From Alphaproteobacteria bacterium (GTDB lineage Bacteria > Pseudomonadota > Alphaproteobacteria > Micropepsales > Micropepsaceae): a DNA stretch of 43,357 bases. The stretch is from the NCBI GenBank assembly GCA_947475445.1, contig CANJLC010000015.1:1-43357 (forward strand), in the 5' to 3' direction. Both the position numbers and the translations under genes were made by a program. Shown here one piece after another: positions 33,962 to 42,459 of this stretch. The notes below the pieces were generated by a model. The model saw only the letters and a program-made list of their open reading frames with translations. It was not told the DNA's origin and searched no databases. Within the stretch, counting starts at the first letter, position 1; each line of letters opens with the position of its first letter.

Positions 33962-35191
33962 CTATTTCGGCGTGATGCGCCACAAAGCGCCCTTGGCGTC
34001 ATCCTCGATCGCCCAGATCGCGCCATCGGGAGCAACTTCAATATTGCGGATACGGTGGCCCATGTCCCAGCGCTCGGCCGGCTTGGCGCCGCCCTTGCCG
34101 TCGAACACGATGCGGTTCAGCGTCTTGCTGGCCATGCCGGTAATGAAGCCGTTGCCATTCCATTGCGGGAACATGGCGCCCTTGTAGAAGGTCAGGCTGC
34201 CCGGCGCGATGACCGGCGCCCAATAGATCACCGGCTTGGCCAGGTTCGGAAAATCATCGGGCGAGGGAATCGGCTTCTTGTTGTAATTGACGCCATAGGA
34301 GGTAATCGGCCAGCCGTAATTCTTGCCCGGCTCGATCAGGTTCAGCTCGTCGCCGCCGAACGGACCATGCTCGACTTCCCAGAGCCTTCCGTCCGGCGCA
34401 AAGGCCAGGCCATAGGGCGTGCGGTGACCCATGCTCCAGATTTCGGCCGGCGTGGTGTTGGTGCCGGGCAGCGTGACGGTGCCGATCTGCTTGGGCGTTT
34501 TGGCTTCCTCCGTATCCGCGGGCCAGTCGATCACCGGGACCGTGGATGTGCCGGTCTTGCCGGCGCCCGGATTGCCCGGTGCGGGCTTGCCGTCCAGAGT
34601 CAGGCGCAGGATCTTGCCCAGCGCCACATTGGGATCCTGGGCCGGCGACATGCGCAATTCGTCGCCGACGGACAGGAACAAATATTTGCCGTCGGGCGAG
34701 AAAGCGACCTTGGCGCCGAAATTGCCGCGCTTGCTGTCAGCCTTGGGATATTCGCGCCACAGGACCTTGAGGCCTTCGAGGCTGGCCGCATTGCCCTTGA
34801 TCGCCAGGCGTCCGCGCGCCAGCGCCAGGCTGGCGCCGCCCTCTCCGGGCTCGGCATAGGTAAGATAGACATTGTGATCCGTGGCGTAATGCGGCGACAG
34901 GAACACGCCCAGCATGCCGCCCATGCCCAGCTTCAGGGCCTGCGGCACACCGGAAATTTCGGTCTTCTCGCCCTTCTGCGTCACCAGCCAGACCGGGCCG
35001 ACCTTTTCGGTGATCAGCATGCGGCCATCCGGCAGGAAGGCGATCTTCCAGGGAAAATTGAATGTCGACACCTGCGTCATGGTGAAGGGCAATGCGGCTT
35101 CTGGCTTTTGCGTGCCTGCATTGACCTGCGCCATCGCGCCGGTCGAAACAAGCGCCAGAGCAAGCGTCAACAATGCTTTCGTAGCTTTCAT
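33962..35191 (-). CDS. PQQ-dependent sugar/aldose dehydrogenase (sorbosone dehydrogenase-like)
   Basis: The 409-residue protein has a signal peptide (MKATKALLTLALALVSTGAMAQ) and a six-bladed beta-propeller of the soluble glucose/sorbosone dehydrogenase (YliI/Asd) type. Motifs include PWKIAFLPDGRMLITEK, FLSVGDELRM, GHRTPYGLAF, EHGPFGGDELNLIEPGKNYGWP and the C-terminal APDGAIWAIEDDAKGALWRI. It oxidises aldoses or related sugars in the periplasm with PQQ. GGGGGAGACC sits just before ATG 35191; the frame extends upstream to 35479 but that part overlaps the tRNA terminator. Confidence 0.92.
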   Translation of the reverse strand: MKATKALLTLALALVSTGAMAQVNAGTQKPEAALPFTMTQVSTFNFPWKIAFLPDGRMLITEKVGPVWLVTQKGEKTEISGVPQALKLGMGGMLGVFLSPHYATDHNVYLTYAEPGEGGASLALARGRLAIKGNAASLEGLKVLWREYPKADSKRGNFGAKVAFSPDGKYLFLSVGDELRMSPAQDPNVALGKILRLTLDGKPAPGNPGAGKTGTSTVPVIDWPADTEEAKTPKQIGTVTLPGTNTTPAEIWSMGHRTPYGLAFAPDGRLWEVEHGPFGGDELNLIEPGKNYGWPITSYGVNYNKKPIPSPDDFPNLAKPVIYWAPVIAPGSLTFYKGAMFPQWNGNGFITGMASKTLNRIVFDGKGGAKPAERWDMGHRIRNIEVAPDGAIWAIEDDAKGALWRITPK

Positions 35192-35411
35192 GGTCTCCCC
35201 CATCAATTTTTTATGCGCAGCCAGGGCGCACCTTAAAATTATTTCCGAACAGATACCACGGCCACGCGCCGAACAATTTCGTGCTGCACATGCGAGTGCG
35301 CCTCTGCGTGTAAGTGGTTCTCTTACATAGACGGCGCGCGATGAACACTGCCGCGCCGGCCTCTCTGCGCGCGGCCAACACGCTGCCGCTAGGCCGCCGC
35401 GGCCGCTCAGC

Positions 35412-35449
35412 ATTAAAAAAGCGCGCCTGTAAGGGCGCGCTTTTTTAAT
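35412..35449 (-). terminator. Terminator after tRNA-Leu
   Basis: GCGCGCC pairs with GGCGCGC around a short loop, flanked by A6 and T6 runs, so it can work in both directions. It lies immediately 3' of the tRNA. Confidence 0.85.
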
Positions 35450-35534
35450 TGGTGCGGGCGGTCGGAATCGAACCGACACACCTTGCGGTACCAGATTTTG
35501 AGTCTGGCGCGTCTACCAGTTCCACCACGCCCGC
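35450..35534 (-). tRNA. tRNA-Leu (anticodon CAA)
   Basis: The 85-nt class II tRNA has acceptor arms GCGGGCG and CGCCCGC, discriminator A and encoded CCA. The D-arm is GTGGTGGAACTGGTAGACGC, the anticodon stem-loop is CCAGA-CTCAAAA-TCTGG (anticodon CAA, reads UUG), a short variable arm follows, and the T-arm is TGTCGGTTCGATTCCGACC. Confidence 0.96.
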
Positions 35535-35652
35535 ATCCAAGGCGCGGGAATATAGCCAGCCCCGGCCCCCCGTCAAACCTTCAAAATCGCTGCCTTTTTG
35601 GGGCCCGTTCTGGGGTCTTGCGCGGCTGCCGCCCCCGGGTTTTAAGTGGGGC

Positions 35653-36639
35653 ATGAACGCACCCCTGCCTGCCGACACGGCACCCCGGACAGACTGGACG
35701 CGCGAGGAAATCGCCGCCCTGTTCGCCCTGCCTTTTGCCGAACTGATGTTCAGGGCGGCGTCGGTTCACCGGCGCAATTTCGACCCCAGCGAAGTGCAGA
35801 TTTCCACCCTGCTGTCTATCAAGACCGGCGGCTGTCCCGAGGACTGCGCCTATTGCCCCCAGGCCGCCCAGTACGACACCGGCGTCAAGGCTGAAAAGCT
35901 GATGGATGTCGAGGCCGTGCTGACAGATGCCCGCAAAGCCAAGGAAGCCGGCGCTTCCCGCTTTTGCATGGGCGCGGCCTGGCGCTCGCCCAAGGACAAG
36001 GACCTGGACGCTGTCTGCACCATGATCGAAGGCGTCAAGGCGATGGGGCTGGAAAGCTGTGTCACGCTGGGCATGCTGACCGGGCCGCAGGCGCAGCGCC
36101 TCAAGGGCGCGGGGCTGGATTATTACAACCACAATCTCGATACCTCGCCCGAGCATTACCGTCACATCATCAGTACACGGACATATCAGGACCGCCTCGA
36201 CACGCTGGAACATGTCCGCAATGCGGGGCTAAATGTCTGTTGCGGCGGCATTGTCGGGATGGGCGAGAGCGCCGCCGACCGGACCGGCATGATCCACGCC
36301 CTGGCCACGTTGCCCGAGCATCCCCAATCGGTGCCGATCAATGCGCTGGTGGCAGTGAAGGGAACACCGGCGGCGCAGGCGGCGGCGCTCGACGCCATCG
36401 ATTTCGTGCGCACCATCGCGGTGGCGCGCATTGTCATGCCGCGCTCCATGGTGCGGCTGTCGGCGGGCCGCGAATCCATGAGCCAGGAAACCCAGGCCCT
36501 GTGCTTCCTGGCGGGTGCCAATTCCATCTTTTACGGCGAAAAGCTCCTCACCACGCCAAACCCCGAAACAGACGCCGACAAGGCCCTGTTTGCCCGGCTG
36601 GGGATGCGTTCCATGCCCCTGAAAGACGCCGGACACTAA
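35653..36639 (+). CDS. bioB: Biotin synthase
   Basis: The 328-residue radical SAM enzyme inserts sulfur into dethiobiotin. The SAM-cluster motif is C61-P-E-D-C65-A-Y-C68. Further motifs include the second-cluster region with [30 protein letters not shown] and [11 protein letters not shown], and R in [13 protein letters not shown]. Length and order match BioB. The ATG at 35653 has GTGGGG upstream. No other biotin gene is adjacent. The DUF2905 gene follows by 35 bases. Confidence 0.97.
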   Translation: MNAPLPADTAPRTDWTREEIAALFALPFAELMFRAASVHRRNFDPSEVQISTLLSIKTGGCPEDCAYCPQAAQYDTGVKAEKLMDVEAVLTDARKAKEAGASRFCMGAAWRSPKDKDLDAVCTMIEGVKAMGLESCVTLGMLTGPQAQRLKGAGLDYYNHNLDTSPEHYRHIISTRTYQDRLDTLEHVRNAGLNVCCGGIVGMGESAADRTGMIHALATLPEHPQSVPINALVAVKGTPAAQAAALDAIDFVRTIAVARIVMPRSMVRLSAGRESMSQETQALCFLAGANSIFYGEKLLTTPNPETDADKALFARLGMRSMPLKDAGH

Positions 36640-36674
36640 CAGCGCCTTAACCGGCCTGCCCTATCCTGTGGGGG

Positions 36675-36875
36675 ATGAGGCAGCTTCTGTTCATCCTGGT
36701 CATCCTGGCCGTCGGCGCCGTGGCGCTGGCCCCTGCCATTGCCCTGCTGGGCCTGGATCCCATGCCCGGAGATTTTGCCGTAAATCAGGGTGACTGGCAT
36801 TTCACGGTCCCCGTGACCTATTCGCTGTGTGCAAGCCTGGGATTGGGCCTTTTCTATTACCTCATGAAGCGATAA
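36675..36875 (+). CDS. DUF2905-family small membrane protein
   Basis: The 66-residue protein has two hydrophobic helices (about 3-26 and 46-62) separated by a short loop with [21 protein letters not shown]. This is the DUF2905 pattern (LPGDI...F.F.FPI...). It is an inner-membrane protein of unknown role. It lies in line between bioB and purH and may be part of one transcript. Confidence 0.82.
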   Translation: MRQLLFILVILAVGAVALAPAIALLGLDPMPGDFAVNQGDWHFTVPVTYSLCASLGLGLFYYLMKR

Positions 36876-36912
36876 CACCCACGCGCAACCTCGCTTTTTC
36901 CGAGTCGCGCCA

Positions 36913-38511
36913 ATGGCCAACCGCAAGATTTCCCGTGCCCTTTTGTCAGTTTCCGACAAGACGGGATTGATTGAATTTGCCAAAGGACTGGCGGCTCAGG
37001 GGGTGATGCTGATTTCCACCGGCGGCACCGCCAAGGCGCTGCGCGACGCGGGCCTTGCTGTCAGCGACGTCTCCGAGATCACCCAATTTCCCGAAATGAT
37101 GGATGGACGGGTCAAGACCCTGCACCCCAATGTGCATGGCGGCCTGCTGGCGCTGCGTGACAAGGCGGACCATGCCGCCTCCATGAAAGAGCATGGCATC
37201 ACCGGCATCGACCTGCTGGTGTGCAATCTCTATCCCTTCGAGGCCACGGTGGCGCGCGGCGCCGATTTTGACACCACCATCGAGAATATTGATATCGGCG
37301 GCCCGGCCATGACGCGCAGCGCCGCCAAGAACCATGACTGGGTGACGGTCGTGGTGGATGTGGAAGACTACAAGGCCGTGCTGGACGAGATGGCGGCCAA
37401 TGACGGCGCCACCACGGCAGGCCTGCGCCGCACCCTGGCGCAGCGCGCTTTCGCCCGCACCGCCGCCTATGACGCGGCGGTTTCCAACTGGTTCGCAGGC
37501 GAACTGGAAAAGGGCGGCGAGAAAACCCCGCCCCGCCGCCGCAGCTTTGGCGGATTGCTGCGCCAACCGCTGCGCTATGGCGAAAATCCCCACCAGGGCG
37601 CAGCTTTCTATGTGGACGGCTCGTCGCGTCCGGGCGTCGCCAGCGCCACGCAGCTCCAGGGCAAGGAATTGTCCTTCAACAACATCAACGACACTGATGC
37701 CGCTTACGAACTGGTGGCGGAGTTTGATCCGAAAAATGGCGCGGCCTGCGCCATCATCAAGCATGCCAATCCCTGCGGCGTGGCCCTGGGCTCCAGCCTG
37801 AAAGACGCCTATCTCAAGGCGCTGGCCTGTGACAGCGTCAGCGCCTTTGGCGGCGTACTGGCCTTCAACCAGAAACTGGATGGCGAGACCGCCGAGGAAA
37901 TCTCCAAGATTTTCACCGAAGTGATCATCGCGCCGGATGCCGACGAGGACGCAAAGCGCATCCTGTCGGCCAAGAAGAATCTGCGCCTGCTGACGGCGGG
38001 CGCATTGCCCGATCCGCTTAGCCCCACCCTCACCTACCGTTCGGTGGCGGGAGGCTTCCTGGTCCAGACCCGCGACAATGGCCGCATCACGGAAGATAAA
38101 TTGAAACTGGTCACCAAGCGCAAGCCGTCGCCGCAGGAGATCAAGGACATGCTGCTGGCCTTCACAATCGGCAAGCATGTGAAATCCAACGCCATCATTT
38201 ACGTGAAGGATGGCTCCACCGCCGGCATCGGCGCTGGCCAGATGTCCCGCGTGGATAGCGCCCGCATCGCCGCCATCAAGGCGAAAGACGCCGCCAAGAT
38301 CGCCGGCTGGAGCGAGCCGCGCACGGTGGGTTCGTCGGCCGCTTCGGAAGCCTTCTTCCCCTTCCCCGACGGATTGCTGGCGGTCGCCGAAGCCGGCGCC
38401 ACGGCGGTGATCCAGCCGGGCGGCTCGATGAATGATCAGAAAGTCATCGATGCAGCCGACGAAGCGGGCCTTGCGATGGTTTTCACCGGCATGCGCCACT
38501 TTCGGCACTAA
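36913..38511 (+). CDS. purH: Bifunctional AICAR transformylase / IMP cyclohydrolase
   Basis: The 532-residue enzyme performs the last two steps of IMP synthesis. The N-terminal cyclohydrolase domain (1-200) carries [21 protein letters not shown] and [14 protein letters not shown]. The C-terminal transformylase domain carries [13 protein letters not shown] and the catalytic KH pair K283-H284 in IIKHANPCG, and ends [11 protein letters not shown]. Length is normal. The start is conserved across the family ([14 protein letters not shown]). It is cytoplasmic and convergent with the SH3 gene. Confidence 0.98.
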   Translation: MANRKISRALLSVSDKTGLIEFAKGLAAQGVMLISTGGTAKALRDAGLAVSDVSEITQFPEMMDGRVKTLHPNVHGGLLALRDKADHAASMKEHGITGIDLLVCNLYPFEATVARGADFDTTIENIDIGGPAMTRSAAKNHDWVTVVVDVEDYKAVLDEMAANDGATTAGLRRTLAQRAFARTAAYDAAVSNWFAGELEKGGEKTPPRRRSFGGLLRQPLRYGENPHQGAAFYVDGSSRPGVASATQLQGKELSFNNINDTDAAYELVAEFDPKNGAACAIIKHANPCGVALGSSLKDAYLKALACDSVSAFGGVLAFNQKLDGETAEEISKIFTEVIIAPDADEDAKRILSAKKNLRLLTAGALPDPLSPTLTYRSVAGGFLVQTRDNGRITEDKLKLVTKRKPSPQEIKDMLLAFTIGKHVKSNAIIYVKDGSTAGIGAGQMSRVDSARIAAIKAKDAAKIAGWSEPRTVGSSAASEAFFPFPDGLLAVAEAGATAVIQPGGSMNDQKVIDAADEAGLAMVFTGMRHFRH

Positions 38512-38514
38512 GGC

Positions 38515-38979
38515 TTACTTGAAAACCTCGTCCACGCTGACGCCCCAGACGCGATTGCGGGCGATCCAGCCGTCAATGCCCTCGCCACGAATGTGACAGG
38601 CGACGCGGGTGCAACTTTTCAGTCCCGCAATCGCCCCGGGATCTGCCAACCCGACCACCTTGCCGCCAGCCGCCGTTTCATGGATCTGCACCCTGTCCTT
38701 GCCGGTTACCAGCACGGTGCGATCATCCGACAGCATGGAGGCGCTCATCCAGCCGGTTGTGCCATCCGCCGCCTGGACCCGGCGCCAGACATCGAACTTG
38801 GCAATGACTGTGAAGGGGTAGCCGCGATGGCGGTATATCCAAAGAACCTTATGACTGAAGCTGGGCCCTTCGCGCAGAAAGGCCTTGTTCACGCGCTGGC
38901 TGACAAAGCGCGCCGGCGCGGCGGTGGCAGAAGCCACCGCCATGGCCACCAGGCACAATGCCAGCACCGAGCTTCGCAT
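38515..38979 (-). CDS. Exported SH3-domain protein
   Basis: The 154-residue protein has a signal peptide (MRSSVLALCLVAMAVASATAAPA). It then has an SH3_3-type domain (DUF1058: VNKAFLREGPSFSHKVLWIYRHRGYPFTVIAKFDVWRRVQAADGTTGWM) and a second SH3-like repeat (VLVTGKDRVQIHETA...). Such proteins are periplasmic cell-wall-associated binding modules. Two cysteines near 125 (CTRVAC) may form a disulfide. It abuts the purH stop convergently. Confidence 0.88.
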   Translation of the reverse strand: MRSSVLALCLVAMAVASATAAPARFVSQRVNKAFLREGPSFSHKVLWIYRHRGYPFTVIAKFDVWRRVQAADGTTGWMSASMLSDDRTVLVTGKDRVQIHETAAGGKVVGLADPGAIAGLKSCTRVACHIRGEGIDGWIARNRVWGVSVDEVFK

Positions 38980-39027
38980 GCGGTCCGCAAGCCTTACTGA
39001 TTCGACGCAATTTTTAGCACAGAAGGC

Positions 39028-39756
39028 TCAGGCGATAGTGCGCTTCATCAGGTCCAGCAGCTTTTGCGCATGGCGTTCCGCCATGGCTTCATCGAACACA
39101 TCGCGCCCCGGCACGGTCCAGCCATGCCGGGCCTGGTACATCTCACTCTGGAACTTGCCGCCCCAGCCCTTGAGCGTGTCGTCCAGCTTTGCGATCTGGG
39201 CCGGTGTCGCCGTCGGGTCCTCGATGGCATGGCCGAAATACAGTTCACCTTTGACATCGGCGATGCGCGCATGGGGGCTGTCAGCATCCTCCGTCACCAG
39301 GCGTCCGCCATGGAAGGATGCGGCGGCGGCGACAAGGTCTGGCGCCACGGCGGCGGTGCGCAGCGCCATGGCGCCGGTATAGCAATAGCCTACCACCGCG
39401 ATCTTGGGACCCTTGCTGCGCGCCAGCAGCGCTTTTACATAATGGGGGGCATCGCGCTCCATCTGGGCATTGGTCAGCGAAGCGAAAAGCGCATTCATCC
39501 GCTGCATCGAGCGTTCCTCGCCCATCTTGAATTCGAAATCCAGCAGCGGCAGCGCGCCGAAACGGTAAAAGACGTTGGGCATCAGAACGGCGTAGCCGGC
39601 CTGCGCAAAGCGTCTCGCCACACCCTGGTTGGCGGGCCGGATGCCGAACAGGTCGGTAAAGAATAACAGACCGGGGAAAGTTCCCGGGCCCGGGGGATAG
39701 AGAAACGCTTCGGCATCGCCGTCAGCGGCGCCAATCACAAGTCTTTCTTCAATCAT
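39028..39756 (-). CDS. Dienelactone hydrolase family protein
   Basis: The 242-residue alpha/beta-hydrolase carries the nucleophile cysteine C125 in GYCYTGAM, where classical dienelactone hydrolases have GYCxGG. The histidine is H211 in HGWTVPGRD and the likely acid is D180 in HAIEDPT. It cleaves ester or lactone bonds; the substrate is unknown. Its start at 39756 overlaps the stop of the upstream phosphatase gene (ATGA), indicating translational coupling; ATG 39774 is also in frame. Confidence 0.9.
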   Translation of the reverse strand: MIEERLVIGAADGDAEAFLYPPGPGTFPGLLFFTDLFGIRPANQGVARRFAQAGYAVLMPNVFYRFGALPLLDFEFKMGEERSMQRMNALFASLTNAQMERDAPHYVKALLARSKGPKIAVVGYCYTGAMALRTAAVAPDLVAAAASFHGGRLVTEDADSPHARIADVKGELYFGHAIEDPTATPAQIAKLDDTLKGWGGKFQSEMYQARHGWTVPGRDVFDEAMAERHAQKLLDLMKRTIA

Positions 39757-40355
39757 GCGCCTACTTTCTTCCATTCATAGGTCACCGCATTCCAGTAACG
39801 CGCACGATGACTGCCGCTGCGCGACCAGCCGCGCAAGCGCAATTGCCGCCCGATCATGGCGTTGAAATAGCCATGCGCCACCAGCACTGCCGTGCCGCCG
39901 CCCTGGGTGCGGGCGGTGAGCATGTCCGCGGCCCGGATGGCGCGGTCGCGCGCCTGGGCGTAATTCTCGATTCCCGGCGTATGACCCAGATGCCAGAGCA
40001 GGCGCGCGATCACCGCCCATTTGGGAACACTCATCCTCAGCAAGGATATCGGCGGGCTCGCCAGGGGCGCTTCGGCAAACAGCGGATCGACGATCAATTC
40101 GGCATGGGGCGCCAGCATGCGGGCGCTCTCATGCGCGCGGCGGCGGTCGCTGGTGAGGATTTGCGTGACCCCCTGCATCAGCTCCGCGATCTCGCGCGGC
40201 GGCAGGATGGACGGATCAAGCCCTGCCGCTTCATAGGCTTCTATATAGTCGCGAAACTCAGCGTGGCTGGTGCGCGGCCTGAGCGGAATGGCGGGCTGGC
40301 CGTGTCGGATCAGGATGATGCGGGCGCCCGGCAAGGGCTGATTCTGGTGTGGCAT
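39753..40355 (-). CDS. Histidine phosphatase family protein
   Basis: The 200-residue protein has the RHG motif in IILIRHGQPAI (catalytic His near residue 18), a second histidine in LVAHGYFN, and SDRRRAHESARML. This is the phosphoglycerate mutase/SixA-like fold that dephosphorylates small molecules or proteins. Its specificity is unknown. It is the first gene of a coupled pair with the dienelactone hydrolase-like gene. It is read away from the TorF-like gene; the intervening 379 bases contain palindromes. Confidence 0.87.
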   Translation of the reverse strand: MPHQNQPLPGARIILIRHGQPAIPLRPRTSHAEFRDYIEAYEAAGLDPSILPPREIAELMQGVTQILTSDRRRAHESARMLAPHAELIVDPLFAEAPLASPPISLLRMSVPKWAVIARLLWHLGHTPGIENYAQARDRAIRAADMLTARTQGGGTAVLVAHGYFNAMIGRQLRLRGWSRSGSHRARYWNAVTYEWKKVGA

Positions 40356-40549
40356 GCGCGATCAAAGATCAACGCAAACGCTGCACAAAGCTATGGCAGT
40401 TTGGGCGGCGGGCTGTCTGAAATGCGCAAATCCGAGTCGTTTTCCGTCCAAAAACGCCGAAATTTTCCGGCGGTACAGACCTGACTCTGCTATCGATTCC
40501 AAGCTTTTCCGCCCAATTAGTCATCGACATGCCCACAATTTGGGCAAAT

Positions 40550-40571
40550 GCGTGTTGCATTGCAACAACGC
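40550..40571. promoter_or_regulatory. Palindromic candidate operator
   Basis: GCGT-GTTGCA-T-TGCAAC-A-ACGC is nearly perfect (GTTGCA with TGCAAC, GCGT with ACGC, one asymmetric A). It lies about 165 bases before the TorF-like start and is a candidate binding site for a dimeric regulator. Confidence 0.4.
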
Positions 40572-40619
40572 TTTGCCAAATCCGGTCCAAAGTGGCCAAA
40601 AACAAGCTCCGCAGGACAA

Positions 40620-40649
40620 TTGTCATATTGAGTTTGGCCCCCCTAAAAC
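40620..40649 (+). promoter_or_regulatory. Candidate sigma-70 promoter of the TorF-like gene
   Basis: TTGTCA (40620-40625), an 18-base spacer and TAAAAC (40644-40649) lie 85 bases before the start codon. The pattern is moderate. Confidence 0.35.
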
Positions 40650-40734
40650 TGGATCGTCAGCCCAGTTTCAACCGGGGCGTCCAGCCTGGGCAAGTCCACA
40701 CCAGTCCACGGTGTGCTCAACGAGAGGATTACAA

Positions 40735-41505
40735 ATGAAGACGATTACGAAAATGACGCTGGCTGCCGCGAGCCTGCTTGGCCTGGCGTCCAGCACGGCC
40801 GTTTATGCGCAGGATGCGCCCGCCGTGACCGTGAGCGCCGCCCTTGCGGTGCAGAGCGATTATCGCTTCCGTGGCATTTCCCAGAACAACAAGAAGATCG
40901 CGCCCCAGGGCACGCTCAACTTCACGCTGCCGGAAGGCTTTTACGTCGGTACCTGGGCTTCCCAGACCAACTGGCAGCTCGGCGGCTCGAACCACAATCC
41001 GGGCTATGAAATCGACATTTATGGCGGCAAGCACACCACGGTGTTCGACTCCGACCTGAACATTGAGGCCTATTACTATGCCTATCCCGACGCCAACACG
41101 TTTGGCGGTTCGGAAGCCAGCTTCGTCGAAATCATCACCCAGCTCAGCCACAGCTTCGAAGGCTTCAGCCTGACGGGCACCTGGGCCTATTCGCCCATGT
41201 TCAGCCTGGGCGGCGGTGTTTCCAACTATCTGGCCGGCAACCTGACCATTCCGGTCAATGACTGGCTCTCGCTCAGCGGCAATGTCGGCCACCAGTGGGT
41301 GCAGGCTGCCAAGAATTTCGGTTCGGGCGACTATACCCACTACGACGCCGGCCTGACGGCCAGCTACATGGGCTTCGCGCTTGACGCCCGTTATGTCGGC
41401 ACCGACCTGTCCAACTCGGCTTGCAGCGGCTTCTACATGGCCACCAAGAATGCCTGCTCGGGCGGCGGTGTCATCACCCTCACCTACAACATCGCTTTCA
41501 ACTAA
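40735..41505 (+). CDS. TorF-family putative porin
   Basis: The 256-residue protein has a signal peptide (about 1-23, VYA-QDA) and a beta-barrel-type body. The N-terminal signature VSAALAVQSDYRFRGISQNNKKIAPQG and EGFYVGTWASQTNWQLGG are those of the TorF putative porin family. It ends with alternating strands, GGVITLTYNIAFN. It should lie in the outer membrane and let small solutes pass. CGAGAGGA precedes ATG 40735; the frame extends upstream without coding character. A clear terminator follows. Confidence 0.92.
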   Translation: MKTITKMTLAAASLLGLASSTAVYAQDAPAVTVSAALAVQSDYRFRGISQNNKKIAPQGTLNFTLPEGFYVGTWASQTNWQLGGSNHNPGYEIDIYGGKHTTVFDSDLNIEAYYYAYPDANTFGGSEASFVEIITQLSHSFEGFSLTGTWAYSPMFSLGGGVSNYLAGNLTIPVNDWLSLSGNVGHQWVQAAKNFGSGDYTHYDAGLTASYMGFALDARYVGTDLSNSACSGFYMATKNACSGGGVITLTYNIAFN

Positions 41506-41525
41506 AAGCGGTTTCGTAAAAAACC

Positions 41526-41558
41526 AAACCCGCCGGACGAAAGTTCGGCGGGTTTTTT
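41526..41558 (+). terminator. Terminator after the TorF-like gene
   Basis: AACCCGCCGGAC pairs with GTTCGGCGGGTT around the tetraloop GAAA and is followed by TTTTTT. Confidence 0.9.
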
Positions 41559-41565
41559 CTGTTTG

Positions 41566-41660
41566 ACGCGGCGCGCGAAGCGCGTGAGCAAATCCGGTGG
41601 GTCCATAGCGACAGCGTTTGGATGCGAAAACGGCGAACGTCGCGAGCCTGCGAGCGGGTG
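41566..41660 (-). repeat. Dispersed palindromic repeat copy, minus strand
   Basis: On the minus strand it reads CGCGACGTTCGCCGTTTTCGCAT and, after about 30 bases, GCTCACGCGCTTCGCGCGCC. It is aligned with 33266-33332 (GCGTTCGCCTTTTCTCGCAT and GCTCGCGCGCTTCGCGCGCC). Confidence 0.6.
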
Positions 41661-41679
41661 CCCCAGAAGCGATACTTCA

Positions 41680-42234
41680 TTAAACCCACATAGCTCTACG
41701 CAATTGCCCCAGGTCGAACGGCTTTGTCAGGTGGACAATATCCTTGGTCTCGGGGCTGGTGCCGGCCTCCACGTCAGAACGGATAGCCGCCATTTGCTGG
41801 CGGGCGCGTTCCAGCGCCTGTGTCACGACGGGCGTCGGCGCGGATCCCGCGCTTCCAGCCCGCTCCGCCGCCCGCAGGCCTTCGAACCGGGTATTGATCA
41901 GCTTCTGCAGGCGGTCGGCACGACGCAACTGGTCGGGACTATCGGCCGCCAGTGCGCGACACTGTTTCATGTCTGCGGGCACGCGCGCCGCGCGGGCGCG
42001 GTAAACGGTGACGAAAGTGGGGTTATGGGCGATCAGGTAGCCCCGGATACTGCTTTCGGCTCCCTGGACATCATCTTGGAGCGTGCGAAGCGACTCCATC
42101 ACCTGGTAAGTGTGACGAACCCAGCGCTGCGCTTCGCGCTCGTTGGCGGCGAACTGGATCGTGATGTAGGCAACGACAGCCAACACCAGAAATAGCGGCA
42201 CCACCGCCAGCAAAACCAGCCTATTTGCAGCCAA
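41680..42234 (-). CDS. CHASE3 membrane sensor fused to a receiver-domain tail (kinase core missing)
   Basis: The 184-residue protein has one strong N-terminal membrane helix (LVLLAVVPLFLVLAVVAYIT) and a CHASE3-type sensor domain (about 25-155: QRWVRHTYQVMESLRTLQDDVQGAESSIRGYLIAHNP). The last 18 residues (IVHLTKPFDLGQLRRAM) look like the end of a response-regulator receiver domain with its conserved Lys-Pro. A hybrid kinase normally has HisKA, HATPase and most of the receiver between these parts. The simplest reading is an in-frame internal deletion. A GGAAC-N16-CGTT promoter lies upstream. The start TTG at 42234 was chosen downstream of that promoter; the frame is open further upstream. Confidence 0.7.
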   Translation of the reverse strand: MAANRLVLLAVVPLFLVLAVVAYITIQFAANEREAQRWVRHTYQVMESLRTLQDDVQGAESSIRGYLIAHNPTFVTVYRARAARVPADMKQCRALAADSPDQLRRADRLQKLINTRFEGLRAAERAGSAGSAPTPVVTQALERARQQMAAIRSDVEAGTSPETKDIVHLTKPFDLGQLRRAMWV

Positions 42235-42266
42235 GATGCGTCCAGACCCACAAAGCCCGGAGCCCC

Positions 42267-42291
42267 AACGCCCGATATTGGGATTGGTTCC
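42267..42291 (-). promoter_or_regulatory. EcfG-type general-stress promoter
   Basis: On the minus strand GGAAC (42291-42287) is followed by 16 bases and CGTT (42270-42267), the alphaproteobacterial EcfG consensus. It directs transcription into the CHASE3 gene. Confidence 0.65.
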
Positions 42292-42342
42292 GCCCAAAAC
42301 GTAAATTGGTGGGGGATTGCAAAAAAAACAGCCCGGAAATGA

Positions 42343-42370
42343 CAAAGGCCCCGGTTTCCCGGGGCCTTTG
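42343..42370 (-). terminator. Bidirectional hairpin terminator downstream of the DUF6351 remnant
   Basis: CAAAGGCCCCGG pairs with CCGGGGCCTTTG around a four-base loop. On the minus strand a T8 run follows about 14 bases later. It separates the DUF6351 remnant from the CHASE3 promoter. Confidence 0.7.
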
Positions 42371-42387
42371 GTGTTCGTTACGCCCGG

Positions 42388-42459
42388 CCGCTCGCCTGAG
42401 CTCATGTCGTTCGCCGCGCCGAGCGGTCCGCTGGACCGTTCGGCAAGACGCGGCTCACC
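42388..42459 (+). repeat. Dispersed palindromic repeat copy
   Basis: GCCGCTCGCCTGAGCTCATG is followed by TCGTTCGCC, the hairpin GAGCGGTCC-gct-GGACCGTTC and AGACGCGGCTCACC. It matches the copies at 19870 and 33252. Confidence 0.65.

Larger units (their letters stand above)
40356..40734. other. Intergenic region with palindromes upstream of the TorF-like gene
   Basis: No gene is supported here. It holds GCCCA/TGGGC (40531-40545) and the larger palindrome at 40550-40571, then a promoter-like pair at 40620. Base composition is more A/T-rich than the flanking genes, as expected of a regulatory region. Confidence 0.5.

Noticed and set aside
36946-38508. Long minus-strand open frame opposite purH
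   Set aside because: It mirrors purH almost end to end, which is certain on the plus strand.
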